Below, piece after piece: positions 8,366-16,969 of a stretch of DNA of 64,000 nucleotides. Position numbers and translations under genes: made by a program. Where the stretch lies: assembly GCF_009720775.1 (NCBI RefSeq), contig NZ_WNKW01000001.1:1240001-1304000 (forward strand). Reading direction: 5' to 3'. The notes beneath the pieces were generated by a model. It was not told the origin of the DNA. It was given only the letters and a program-made list of their open reading frames with translations, and did no database searches. How positions within the stretch are numbered: position 1 is the first letter of the stretch; each line of letters starts with the position of its first letter. Source of the stretch: Pseudoduganella danionis. Lineage in GTDB: Bacteria; Pseudomonadota; Gammaproteobacteria; Burkholderiales; Burkholderiaceae_D.

Positions 8366-8521
8366 GCCGGATCTACGATAGAGGCTGGCCGGCGCCAAAA
8401 GTTCCCCGTTTAGCCCCGGCAAGTGTTGCATCCAGCGCCCGGTGGCCGCGTCAACCTGCTGATGAATTGGGCAGTTCCCGCCCAGCCGTGCGACAATACC
8501 GGCCTTGTATGAATTCTAACG

Positions 8522-9400
8522 ATGGTGGATATGAGCAATCCCGAATACATTCTGACTCTCTCTTGCCTCGATCAGCGCGGTATCGTGCATCGCGTGTCGG
8601 GCTTCCTGGCCGAGCATGGCTGCAACATCATCGACTCGGCCCAGTTCGGGGATAGCCAGTCGCAGCTGTTCTTCATGCGCGTGCATTTCTCGCTGGAAGA
8701 CAGTGGCCTCAGCGACGCTGCGCTGCGCGCCGATTTCGCCACGCTGGCCGCCAGCATGGGGCTGGACTGGGAACTGCGCGATGCCCATTACAAGCCGCGC
8801 GTGATGCTGATGGTGTCGAAGATCGGCCATTGCCTGAACGACCTGCTGTTCCGCTACAAGAGCGGTTTGCTGCCGGTGGAAATTCCGGCCATCGTGTCGA
8901 ATCACATGGATTTCTACCAACTGGCTGCCAGCTATAATATTCCGTTCCACTATCTGCCACTGGCCACCGGTGCGTCGGAAGACACCAAGCTGGCGCAGGA
9001 AGCCAAGATCATCGAACTGATCAACTCGCACCAGATCGATCTGGTGGTGTTGGCACGTTACATGCAGATCCTGTCGCCCAGCCTGTGCGCAGCGCTCAAA
9101 GGCAAGGCGATCAACATCCACCATTCCTTCCTGCCGAGTTTCAAGGGGGCCAAGCCGTATGCGCAGGCGCACCAGCGCGGCGTCAAGCTGATCGGTGCCA
9201 CCGCCCACTTCGTTACGGGCGATCTGGATGAAGGCCCTATCATCGAGCAGGATGTGGAACGCGTCGATCATTCGATGGATGCCGATACCCTGTCGGCCAT
9301 TGGCCGCGATGTCGAATGCGTGGTGCTGGCGCGCGCCGTGAAATGGTTTGTCGAGCACCGCGTTTTACAGAATGGCGACAAGACCGTCGTCTTCAAATAA
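8522..9400 (+). CDS. purU: Formyltetrahydrofolate deformylase
   Basis: A 292-residue cytosolic enzyme that hydrolyses 10-formyltetrahydrofolate to tetrahydrofolate and formate, supplying formate for PurT and balancing the one-carbon pool. Residues about 8-85 form the ACT regulatory domain (LTLSCLDQRGIVHRVSGFLA). The formyltransferase domain follows, with SNHMDF, the catalytic NIHHSFLPSFKGAKPY segment and the GDLDEGPII motif with its aspartate. Length matches the family (about 280-290). An in-frame ATG at 8531 is an equally plausible start. It is followed 18 bases later by yaeQ. Confidence 0.95.
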   Translation: MVDMSNPEYILTLSCLDQRGIVHRVSGFLAEHGCNIIDSAQFGDSQSQLFFMRVHFSLEDSGLSDAALRADFATLAASMGLDWELRDAHYKPRVMLMVSKIGHCLNDLLFRYKSGLLPVEIPAIVSNHMDFYQLAASYNIPFHYLPLATGASEDTKLAQEAKIIELINSHQIDLVVLARYMQILSPSLCAALKGKAINIHHSFLPSFKGAKPYAQAHQRGVKLIGATAHFVTGDLDEGPIIEQDVERVDHSMDADTLSAIGRDVECVVLARAVKWFVEHRVLQNGDKTVVFK

Positions 9401-9418
9401 CACTAAAGAGTAGTTCTG

Positions 9419-9964
9419 ATGGCCCTTAAAGCAACAATTTACAAAGCTGATTTATCGATTGCGGACATGGACCGCAATTATTACGAGTCGCCGTCGCTGA
9501 CCATGGCGCGCCACCCGTCCGAAACGGACGAGCGCATGATGGTGCGGCTGGTGGCGTATGCCATCCATGCCAACGAAGCACTGACCTTTACCAAAGGCCT
9601 GTTCGACGTGGAAGAACCCGATCTGTGGCAGAAGGACCTGACCGGCGCGATCGAACTGTGGATAGAAGTGGGCCAGCCGGACGAGAAGGTGCTGCTCAAG
9701 GCCTGCGGCCGTTCCGAGCATGTGGTGGTGTACAGCTATGCGGCCACCAGCCATATCTGGTGGAAGGGGCTGGCCAACAAGGTGGAGCGCTGCAAAAACC
9801 TCAGCGTGATCAATCTGAACGCCGATGCCACCGAACAGCTGGGCCGCATGGCCCAGCGCACCATGCAGCTGCAATGCACCATACAGGATGGCCAGATCTG
9901 GCTGACCGACGGCACCAGCACGGTGGAAATCGGCCGCGAAATCTTCAAAAGCGAGCGCGATTAA
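9419..9964 (+). CDS. yaeQ: YaeQ family protein
   Basis: A 181-residue protein that matches YaeQ across its length: N-terminal ALKATIYKADLSIADMDR, a middle DLTGAIELWIEVGQPDE and the C-terminal VEIGREIFK. YaeQ has a PD-(D/E)XK nuclease-like fold (the E-x-G segment in IELWIEVGQ and neighbouring acidic residues), but its cellular role is not settled. It is probably co-transcribed with purU. Confidence 0.92.
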   Translation: MALKATIYKADLSIADMDRNYYESPSLTMARHPSETDERMMVRLVAYAIHANEALTFTKGLFDVEEPDLWQKDLTGAIELWIEVGQPDEKVLLKACGRSEHVVVYSYAATSHIWWKGLANKVERCKNLSVINLNADATEQLGRMAQRTMQLQCTIQDGQIWLTDGTSTVEIGREIFKSERD

Positions 9965-9972
9965 GTGCCGTA

Positions 9973-9998
9973 GGGGGCGGGCCTTGCGCGCCGCCCCC
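9973..9998. terminator. GC-rich hairpin between convergent genes
   Basis: GGGGGCGG and CCGCCCCC form an 8-bp stem between yaeQ and the convergent amidohydrolase gene. There is no clear T-run, so the terminator role is moderate. Confidence 0.5.
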
Positions 9999-10016
9999 GT
10001 TCAGCTTCAGCCCGTC

Positions 10017-11303
10017 CTATTTGACGACGGCGCCACCCTTCATCACCCACTGCACGCGTTCCAGCGTGCTCACATCTTTCAGCGGATCGCCGTCGACGGC
10101 GATGATGTCGGCGAATTTACCTGCTTCGATACTGCCCACGCGATCGGTCCAGCCCAGCAGCTCGCTGGCATTCACGGTGGCCGTACGGATCGCCTGCAGC
10201 GGTGTCATGCCCAACTTCACCAGCACGGCAAACTCGCGCCCGTTCAGGCCATGCGGATACACGGCCGCGTCGGTACCAAAGGCTATCGGCACGCCGGCCT
10301 TGATGGCGCGCGCAATATTCTGCCTTGCCGTCGGCAGCACGACCTTGGCCTTGGCCAGCAGCGGCGCCGGCAGCTTGATGGCTTCCGCGTTAGCGATCAG
10401 CCAGTCGCCCAGATACAGGGTAGGCACCAGCCAGGTCTTGTGTTCCTTCATCAGCTTGATACCTTCATCGTCGATGTAGGAACCATGCTCGATCGAATCC
10501 ACGCCCGCCAGTACGGCCAGCTTGATGCCGTCGCCGCCATGCGCGTGGGCCGCCACCTTGCGGCCTAGCCGGTGCGCATCGCTGATGATGGCTTTCAGTT
10601 CTTCCAGCGTGTACTGGGAAGTGCGCGGATCGTCGCCGAACGACAGCACGCCGCCGGTGGCGCAGATCTTGATCACGTCGGCGCCGTATTTGATGATGCG
10701 GCGCGTGACCTTGAGCGCTTCTTCGGTGCCGTCGGCCACGCCCAGCGAGGTGCTCTTGTATTCGGGCGCATGCATGGTGTCGTCGCAATGGCCGCCCGTG
10801 ATGCCCATGGCCGGACCGGAAGCGGCAATGCGCGGGCCCGGCATTTCGCCATCGTTGATGGCATCGCGCAGGCCGATATCGGAATAGCCTTCCGCGCCCA
10901 GATTGCGCACGGTGGTGAAGCCGGCCTGCAGCGTCAGGCGGGCATTCTTGGCGCCCGTCATGGTCATGCGCGGTACCGACTTGGCCACCACTGCATAGCC
11001 GGCATCCTGCGGATCGCCCGTCAGGTGGGTGTGCATATCGATCAGACCGGGCAGCACAGTCTTGTCGCCCAGATCGATTACTTGTGCGCCGGCCGGTATG
11101 GCCAGCTTGCTGCCGGCCGCAGTGATGCGCTCGCCATCGATCAGGATGACGGCCGATTCGATCGTGTTACCGCTGCGTACATCCAGCATGCGCGCGGCCT
11201 TGATGGCGGTGACGGCAGCGCTGGCGTGGCTGCCTATGCCCAGGCCCAGCAGGGCCAGACTGAGGGCGCTGAGGGTGGCCCAGCGTGGGTAGTTGAGTTT
11301 CAA
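10017..11303 (-). CDS. Secreted metal-dependent amidohydrolase (Xaa-Pro dipeptidase/imidazolonepropionase-like)
   Basis: A 428-residue amidohydrolase-superfamily enzyme. Metal ligands are visible: HTH in [11 protein letters not shown], a lysine in [20 protein letters not shown], histidines in KVAAHAHG and SIEHGS, and the aspartate in [13 protein letters not shown]. Known relatives hydrolyse N-acyl amino acids or proline-containing dipeptides in the periplasm. I place the start at TTG 11303 because it follows an AGGGGA site by seven bases and yields a signal peptide (about 29 residues ending in SHASA). The longer ATG-initiated frame adds an unlikely N-terminus. The substrate is not predictable. 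Confidence 0.82.
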   Translation of the reverse strand: MKLNYPRWATLSALSLALLGLGIGSHASAAVTAIKAARMLDVRSGNTIESAVILIDGERITAAGSKLAIPAGAQVIDLGDKTVLPGLIDMHTHLTGDPQDAGYAVVAKSVPRMTMTGAKNARLTLQAGFTTVRNLGAEGYSDIGLRDAINDGEMPGPRIAASGPAMGITGGHCDDTMHAPEYKSTSLGVADGTEEALKVTRRIIKYGADVIKICATGGVLSFGDDPRTSQYTLEELKAIISDAHRLGRKVAAHAHGGDGIKLAVLAGVDSIEHGSYIDDEGIKLMKEHKTWLVPTLYLGDWLIANAEAIKLPAPLLAKAKVVLPTARQNIARAIKAGVPIAFGTDAAVYPHGLNGREFAVLVKLGMTPLQAIRTATVNASELLGWTDRVGSIEAGKFADIIAVDGDPLKDVSTLERVQWVMKGGAVVK

Positions 11304-11521
11304 ATCATGCTCCCCTGAGGTGGTGGTTGAGATGTCCGAACTGTGCTGCCCGAATTGCAGCATGCGGCTAGCGTAACTGCGTGGCCGGCCGGACGCCATC
11401 AAATTGTTGATGTTTGCGCCCGTCGTGCCGATCTACAACAGCCGGCCGGGGCTGGCGATGCGGTATGATGCGCGCTTGAAACGAACTACCGACGCTGCAA
11501 TGCAGCAGAAACTGGACTCAC

Positions 11522-12166
11522 ATGCTGATCATCACCATCAAACAGGGCAAGGAAAAGAGCTTGCTGGCCGGCGACCCGTGGATCTATCCCACCGCCATCG
11601 AACGGGTGGACGGCAAGCCGCAGGAAAAATCGAAACCGGGTTCGACTGCCATTGTGCAGACGTCGTCGCGCCAGTTCATCGGCCGCGCGGCCTTTAATAC
11701 CCATTCGCAGATCCGCGCCCGCATGTGGAGCTACAAGGAAGATGAGCCGGTCGATCACGCCATGATGAAGCGGCGCGTCAAAGCGGCCGTGGCCAAGCGT
11801 TTGCCGGCGCTGCGCGCGGCCGGCCCGAATGCGCTGATGCCGGTGGTGCTGGGCGATGAAGATGGCTTGTCCGGCCTGCTCGTGCATAACTGGGGCGGGC
11901 AGGATGGCTATCTGATCTGCCAGTTCAATTCCGGCGGCGTGGAAGCCTGGAAGGTCGCCATCGTGCAGGCCCTGCTGGCCGAGACGGGCTGCCCGAATGT
12001 GTACCAGCGTTCCGATGAACTGATCCGCAAGGGCGAAGGCTTGCCGGTGATCTCGCGCGTACTGGCCGGCGAAGAACCGCCTGATCATGTATTGGTGATT
12101 GACGGCAATCAGCGTTACAGTATGGACCTGTGCACGGGATTCAAATTCCCCAAATTGCGTAGCTAA
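11522..12166 (+). pseudogene. Truncated RlmI-like 23S rRNA methyltransferase (PUA half only)
   Basis: The 214 residues correspond to the N-terminal half of class I rRNA large-subunit methyltransferases such as RlmI. They hold a PUA domain (about 1-75) and the RlmI-like linker domain, ending around QRYSMDLCTGFKF, which is where family members continue with the SAM-binding Rossmann domain. Usual length is near 390. No trace of the methyltransferase domain follows; a PilT-like gene begins 20 bases later. Either the gene lost its catalytic half by deletion, or the fragment persists as an RNA-binding protein. Methylation activity should be absent. Confidence 0.65.
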
Positions 12167-12186
12167 TCACGGAGAGCATTGAGCTG

Positions 12187-13308
12187 ATGGACCAATACCA
12201 ATCGTCGCAAATTCGTACCCTGACCTATATCGAGAACGAAGACCATCCGGTTTTCGGTACCCTGGTCGAACAGATCCTCCACCTGCTCAACACCAAGCTG
12301 ATATTCAGCGACATCCTGATCCACCAGAACAGCCCGCTGCTGTTGCGCCAGCCGGGCGGGCTGGTGGCCGTGACGGATTCGCCCATCACGCGCGAAGAGC
12401 TGCAGGAATTTTTCGAAGTGGTAGAGCCTAACTGGGCCGAGCGCATCCAGGATCGCGCATTCGACCGCGCCGTCGATCTGCATACGGCACGCATCCGCGC
12501 CAACTGCTTCAGCTTCCAGGGCAAGAAGCGGCTGGGCTGCGTGATCCGCCGCTTCCCGCGCGAACCTATGCCGCTGGCGCAACTGGGCCTGCGTCAGGCC
12601 GAGCAGAATTTCGCCAAGCTCACCAGCGGGCTGGTGCTGATCATCGGCGATACCTGCCAGGGCAAATCGACCACCATCGCAGCCATGCTCGACGAGATCA
12701 ACAAGCACCGCTCGGGCCACATCATCACCATCGAAGATCCGGTAGAGACTTTGATTCCGCAGCGCCAGTGCGTGATTACCCAGCGCGAAGTGGGCTATGA
12801 CGGCGACGTGGAGAGCTTTTATCTGGGCGCGCTCGATGCCTTGCGCGAGCGTCCCGATGTGATCGTGATCGGCGAAATCCGCGATGCCCAGACGGCGCAG
12901 GAAGCGCTGGCGCTGGCTGAATCGGGCCCGCTGGTGCTGGCTTCGCTGCACGCGCGTTCGACCGAGCTGGGTCTGCAGAAAATGCTGCGTCTGCTCGGCA
13001 ATACCGAACCGCAGGCACAGGCGCTGGCCCATGCGCTGCGCGGTGTGCTGTGTCAGGCGCTGCTGCCGTCCGTCGAGGGCGAGCGCTATTATCTGGCCAC
13101 GGAATGCCTGACCTCGAATCCGGAAGTGGTGTCCATGATCGCCAATGGCCAGATCGCGGCCTTGCGCGGCTGGATGGTCAGCAAGCCGCAGGAAGGCTGC
13201 CACACCATGAATGACTCGCTGCGCAAGCTGCTGGCCGAAGGCAAGGTGCGGCTCGACGATGCGCGCAATGCCACCACCGACCGGCTCGGTTTCGCGGCCC
13301 AGACCTAA
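12187..13308 (+). CDS. PilT/PilU-like type IV pilus retraction ATPase
   Basis: A 373-residue secretion ATPase of the GspE/PilT family. It carries a Walker A variant GDTCQGKS at 154-161 (normally GPTGSGKS), the Asp-box (IITIEDPVE), the Walker B-like DVIVIGEIRD and the His-box region (LASLHARST). PilT-type enzymes power pilus retraction from the inner-membrane base. The N-terminal region begins with PilT-like FSDILIHQNSPLLLRQPG. It stands alone, without other pil genes in the window, and the P-loop differs from the consensus at several non-essential positions, so it may be a PilU-like or divergent paralogue. Confidence 0.8.
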   Translation: MDQYQSSQIRTLTYIENEDHPVFGTLVEQILHLLNTKLIFSDILIHQNSPLLLRQPGGLVAVTDSPITREELQEFFEVVEPNWAERIQDRAFDRAVDLHTARIRANCFSFQGKKRLGCVIRRFPREPMPLAQLGLRQAEQNFAKLTSGLVLIIGDTCQGKSTTIAAMLDEINKHRSGHIITIEDPVETLIPQRQCVITQREVGYDGDVESFYLGALDALRERPDVIVIGEIRDAQTAQEALALAESGPLVLASLHARSTELGLQKMLRLLGNTEPQAQALAHALRGVLCQALLPSVEGERYYLATECLTSNPEVVSMIANGQIAALRGWMVSKPQEGCHTMNDSLRKLLAEGKVRLDDARNATTDRLGFAAQT

Positions 13309-13368
13309 TGCGCGCCGCGCTGGCCGCTGCTGCTGGCGGCACGGGCCAGCGCGTTGGCCGGGTCCGGT

Positions 13369-14652
13369 TTAATCGAGCGGTACGCTGCGGTACTGGTTGA
13401 CCTCGCTGGCGCTGACGGGCTCGGCCTGATTGCCCCAGCTGCTGCGCACATAGGTGAGTATCTGCGCCACTTCCAGATCGCTGAGCACGGGGCCGAACGG
13501 CGGCATGCTGTAGGGGCGCGGATTGCCCGCCGTGGCCGGTGCAAAGCCGCCATTGAGCACCATGCGGATAGGGTTGACGGTCTGTGCCAACGTCAGCCCA
13601 CGGTTGCCAGCCAGCGCAGGATAGGCGGGTGCCTGCCCCTGTCCCGAGCTGCCATGGCAGTCGGCGCAATGCTGGCGATACAGCTTTTCTCCTGCCGCCA
13701 GAAACGCGGGCAGCACCACGCCGGTGTCGGCCGCAGCCGACCGCTGCGCAGCGCCGGGCGGCAGCGACTGTAAATACTGGGCCATGGCACGCAGATCGGC
13801 ATCGCTCAGGTGCTGCAGGCTGCGGCGGACCACTTCGGCCATGGGCCCGCTCACGCTGGCTTCGGCACTCACGCCTGTCTGCAGCAATTGCACGATGCGT
13901 TCGACCGGCCAGTGCTGCACACCGGCTTCGTGGGCTGCGTTCAGGGCCGGCGCATACCAGCCCTGCATGGGGATCAGGCCGCCGGCCAGTGATTCGCCAT
14001 CGCTGGCACCGAGCCAGTTGCGCGGGCTATGGCAGGCGCTGCAATGTGCCGGCCCCTGCACCAGATAGGCGCCCCGATTCCATTCCACTGCTTTGCCTGC
14101 ATCTGGCCGGAACACGCCCGGGCGGAAGTACAGCGCGCGCCAGCCTGCCAGCATCAGTTGCTGGTTGTAAGGGAAGCGCAGTTGATGGGGCAGGCTGGCG
14201 CGATTCACGGCCGGTAGCGATTGCAGATAGACGTAGAGCGCATCGCTGTCTTCGCGCGGCATGCGCGTGTAATTGGTGTAGGGGAAGGCCGGATACAGCA
14301 GACGGCCATCTTTGCTGACGCCGTTGTGCAGGGCGCGCCAGAAATCGTCCGCGCTCCAGTTGCCGATGCCGTACTGGCGGTCAGGCGTGATGTTGGGCGT
14401 ATGCAGGCTGCCGAACGGTGTCGCCAGCAGGCGGCCGCCCGCATACGGCGCGCCACCGCGTGCCGTGTGGCAGGCCATGCAGTCGCCAGCCAGGGCCAGA
14501 TAAGCACCGCGGCTGCGCTGCTGTTCGGTGCTGAAGGCGCCTGTGCGGGCCGGTGGTCCGGGGTCGTCACGGCTGGCCAGAGCCAGCCAGCCGGCCAGCA
14601 ACAATACGAGCAGCAGTACGGCGACGAAGATAATCAGCAGGCGGCGGCGCAT
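13369..14652 (-). CDS. Membrane-anchored triheme cytochrome c (alcohol/gluconate dehydrogenase cytochrome subunit type)
   Basis: A protein of about 427 residues with an N-terminal hydrophobic anchor (LLIIFVAVLLLVLLLAGWLAL) and three heme c sites, CMACH, CSACH and CADCH. That spacing of three monoheme domains is typical of cytochrome subunits of membrane alcohol, aldehyde or gluconate dehydrogenases, which pass electrons to ubiquinone or terminal oxidases. No dehydrogenase subunit is adjacent, so its donor is unknown. I chose ATG 14652, preceded by TAGGTGA; a GTG at 14661 directly after the upstream stop is possible. It is in an operon with the diheme cytochrome upstream. Confidence 0.82.
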   Translation of the reverse strand: MRRRLLIIFVAVLLLVLLLAGWLALASRDDPGPPARTGAFSTEQQRSRGAYLALAGDCMACHTARGGAPYAGGRLLATPFGSLHTPNITPDRQYGIGNWSADDFWRALHNGVSKDGRLLYPAFPYTNYTRMPREDSDALYVYLQSLPAVNRASLPHQLRFPYNQQLMLAGWRALYFRPGVFRPDAGKAVEWNRGAYLVQGPAHCSACHSPRNWLGASDGESLAGGLIPMQGWYAPALNAAHEAGVQHWPVERIVQLLQTGVSAEASVSGPMAEVVRRSLQHLSDADLRAMAQYLQSLPPGAAQRSAAADTGVVLPAFLAAGEKLYRQHCADCHGSSGQGQAPAYPALAGNRGLTLAQTVNPIRMVLNGGFAPATAGNPRPYSMPPFGPVLSDLEVAQILTYVRSSWGNQAEPVSASEVNQYRSVPLD

Positions 14653-14661
14653 GCGGTTCAC

Positions 14662-15384
14662 CTAAGGCCTAGTTGCAGCAGGCATGCTGCCGCACTCTAG
14701 CGGCAGCGGACGGGCAGGGCGGGCTGCCACATGGGCGGCGGCGGGCGGCTGCCGGCTGAGCCACTGGGAAATCGCGGCCACGTCGGGCTCGGACAAACGT
14801 CCCGCGATCTCTGCCATGCAATCCGGTGCAGCCGCTCGGCGCGTATGGTTGCGCCATGCGCCGAACTGGGCATTGATGTAGTCGGCGGGCAGGCCCAGCA
14901 AGCCCGGTATGGCGGGCTGGACGCCGCCCAGCGTGGCACCGTGGCAGGCCGTGCAGGCCGGTATCTTGCGCCCGGCATCGCCATGTTCGACCAGCGTCTG
15001 GCCCCGTTCCAGCTGGGCCGCCGTGGCGCTGGTTTGCTGGCCGGCCAGCGGCGGATAGCTGGGCACGAGGCGGGAAAAATAGTCGGCCATTTCCGCCAGA
15101 TAGGCATCGCTCTGGTGCGTCACCATATACGTCATCAGCGGATAGTTACGCCGGCCTTCGCGGAAGTTGAGGAGCTGGTTGTACAGATAGCCGGCCGGCT
15201 TGCCCGCGATACGCGGGAAATAGGCGTCACGCTTTTCTTCGCGCGCGTGGCAGCTAACGCAGGCAGCGAGGCGCTGGGCCAGCGTGTCAGGCACGGGCGC
15301 GGCAACGCTGTGCCCATTGCTACCCAGTATGATGGCGAGCAGCGCGGCACGGCATAGAGCAGGGGAGGTAGGCAGGCAAACCAT
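14662..15384 (-). CDS. Diheme cytochrome c (c4-like)
   Basis: An exported protein with a hydrophobic signal segment (CRAALLAIILG) and two heme-binding motifs, CVSCH and CTACH, each followed by a cytochrome c4-type domain (RIAGKPAGYLYNQLLNFREG and IPGLLGLPADYINAQFGAWR). Cytochrome c4 proteins carry electrons in the periplasm. The start is uncertain: ATG 15384 gives a compact signal peptide, while ATG 15429 directly abuts the upstream stop (TAAATG). It probably forms one transcript with the exonuclease gene upstream and the triheme cytochrome downstream. Confidence 0.8.
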   Translation of the reverse strand: MVCLPTSPALCRAALLAIILGSNGHSVAAPVPDTLAQRLAACVSCHAREEKRDAYFPRIAGKPAGYLYNQLLNFREGRRNYPLMTYMVTHQSDAYLAEMADYFSRLVPSYPPLAGQQTSATAAQLERGQTLVEHGDAGRKIPACTACHGATLGGVQPAIPGLLGLPADYINAQFGAWRNHTRRAAAPDCMAEIAGRLSEPDVAAISQWLSRQPPAAAHVAARPARPLPLECGSMPAATRP

Positions 15385-15429
15385 GCCGCAAGGATACCAG
15401 AAGCGTGGCGGCGTGCACGCCTCCGGCAT

Positions 15430-16089
15430 TTAGCCGGCCGGCTGGACCGGCTTGGGGAATTTGATAGGCTTCACCGGCGGCAGTTTGCGGCCGCTAGCGT
15501 GCACGTGCTGGTAGATGCGCAGCGCCACCTGGGCATCATCGGCCGCATACAGAATCTGCTTTTCGTTCAGGTGGGGCAAAGCCCAGTTGGTGACGGATAT
15601 CTTTTTCGATTTCTGCAGCGTCTGGCCAAAGAACTTGGCCACGGCCGTCTTGGCGCCCAGATCGTTGCGCTGGCCCGGTTCGCGCAGCGCCACCGACAGG
15701 TCCATGATGCCGCCGCAGCGTATGCCCAGTTTGGCATGCACGCGCTTTACATCGTCGGACAGGCCAAAGCCGATTTTCAGCGGTGCAGCCGGCTCCAGTA
15801 TGGCTTGCAGCACGGCCAGCATGGGCTCGGCCGTATGGCTGCCGATCTGGAACAGATAGGCATGCGTGCTAGTGGCGAACTGGATCAGATGGGGGCCGGT
15901 GGAGACTTCACCCTTGGTGAAGGTGGGTTTGGATTCCGTGTCGAAGCCTATGGCCGTACAGGCCAGCAGCGCGTCGCGCGCCGCCACGGCTTGCTCGAGC
16001 GAGCGGACCATGGTGACGTCGGCTATCCGTAAGCCCGGGTAAGGTGGTAATTCTGCGGCCGGATCGGCCGCTGGCAGTGCCTGCTCCAA
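15430..16089 (-). CDS. 3'-5' exonuclease domain protein (RNase D/WRN-like DEDDy)
   Basis: A 219-residue protein consisting of a single DEDDy 3'-5' exonuclease domain. The acidic residues are visible: ExoI in IGFDTESKP, ExoII in FGLSDDVKRV, and ExoIII with the tyrosine in YAADDAQVALRIY. It lacks the HRDC domains of RNase D, so it may act on DNA or RNA. It starts at a TTG two bases after the stop of the ProQ-like gene. The start is not certain; an internal ATG at 16011 would remove part of the N-terminus. Confidence 0.82.
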   Translation of the reverse strand: MEQALPAADPAAELPPYPGLRIADVTMVRSLEQAVAARDALLACTAIGFDTESKPTFTKGEVSTGPHLIQFATSTHAYLFQIGSHTAEPMLAVLQAILEPAAPLKIGFGLSDDVKRVHAKLGIRCGGIMDLSVALREPGQRNDLGAKTAVAKFFGQTLQKSKKISVTNWALPHLNEKQILYAADDAQVALRIYQHVHASGRKLPPVKPIKFPKPVQPAG

Positions 16090-16090
16090 C

Positions 16091-16573
16091 TTAGCCTTTG
16101 CGCGAGAATTTCGCGGCCAGCTGGCTCAGTTTTTCTGCGTGCACGCGGGCCGCTTCGGCCGCAGCCGCAGCGTCGCGTTCGGCTTTCTTGCGCTCGGCTT
16201 CTTTCTTGTGGCGCTCTTTCAGTACCTGGGTGGCGTGGGCGCGGTGTTCGTCAGTGACTGCAGCACCGGGCTTGCCATCGAGGTCGTGCCGCTGCTTGGC
16301 CTTTTCCATCACTTTCAGGTAGCGCAGCGAGCCCGTGTGGATACCCAGCGCAGCGCGCATGGTTTTGCGGTCCAGTTCGGGCAGCGCAGCCAGCACCTGT
16401 TTATCGATGCCGATGGACAGGGGCAGGAAATCGCGGAAAGCGGGGAATTGGGTCTGCAATTGCTTCAGCAGGCTGCGCGGAGTATAGGCAGCTTTGGCCG
16501 GCGTGGTGGCTGGAGACTCGGCTGACAGCTCGGCTGGTGGCGTTGGGGTAGTGCTAGTGTTCATCGACTTCAT
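16091..16573 (-). CDS. ProQ/FinO-family RNA chaperone
   Basis: A 160-residue protein with a ProQ/FinO domain at about 30-110 (SLLKQLQTQFPAFRDFLPLSI, then IDKQVLAALPELDRKTMRAAL and LRYLKVMEKAKQRHDLDG). This is followed by a lysine/arginine/alanine-rich helical tail. Family members bind structured RNAs and small RNAs. The exonuclease gene starts two bases after its stop, an interesting link between an RNA chaperone and a nuclease. Start at ATG 16573 or the ATG three codons later. Confidence 0.83.
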   Translation of the reverse strand: MKSMNTSTTPTPPAELSAESPATTPAKAAYTPRSLLKQLQTQFPAFRDFLPLSIGIDKQVLAALPELDRKTMRAALGIHTGSLRYLKVMEKAKQRHDLDGKPGAAVTDEHRAHATQVLKERHKKEAERKKAERDAAAAAEAARVHAEKLSQLAAKFSRKG

Positions 16574-16720
16574 AATTTAAAGCAAGAGGCGTGAGCATAT
16601 CATGGGGGCTAGGGGAATGCAGTGCATTTTGGTCCATGATATCAAATTGACCACGTATGCGCTGCACGGCAGAGCAGCACATGATGTGGCCAGGGAGGTG
16701 CGCGCGACCCCTAAACCGTG

Positions 16721-16845
16721 TATAATAGCCGACGCACTAATGCAGGACAGTGCGATTCAGTTTGGTACAGGATACGTTTTGCCCTCTTCCCTATTCTTCA
16801 CTGAAAAGAGAAATCAGCCCGTAGCAGGACGCGGGCTTTTTTTAT
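16721..16845 (+). ncRNA. Possible small RNA or attenuated leader upstream of rpoD
   Basis: A perfect TATAAT at 16721-16726 is followed about 90 bases later by a terminator-like hairpin (AGCCCG at 16816-16821, CGGGCT at 16832-16837, then seven T). A transcript starting near 16733 would be about 110 nt and end before rpoD. The -35 region is poor. The remainder of 16574-16969 has no supported gene; a doubled TTATTCCGTTAG lies at about 16843-16866. Confidence 0.4.
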
Positions 16846-16969
16846 TCCGTTAGTTATTCCGTTAGAACCTCGTCAGCAAAATTACAACACCCGCTCAGAG
16901 CGCACCGGTGCACCGGCAGCGCCAGCCATGGCAATGTAATTTCTGGCGTAAGCGCAAGAGAGATTTTTA

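Noticed and set aside
16602..16853. 83-codon frame upstream of rpoD
   Set aside because: It spans a promoter-like TATAAT and ends inside a terminator hairpin; no protein likeness.
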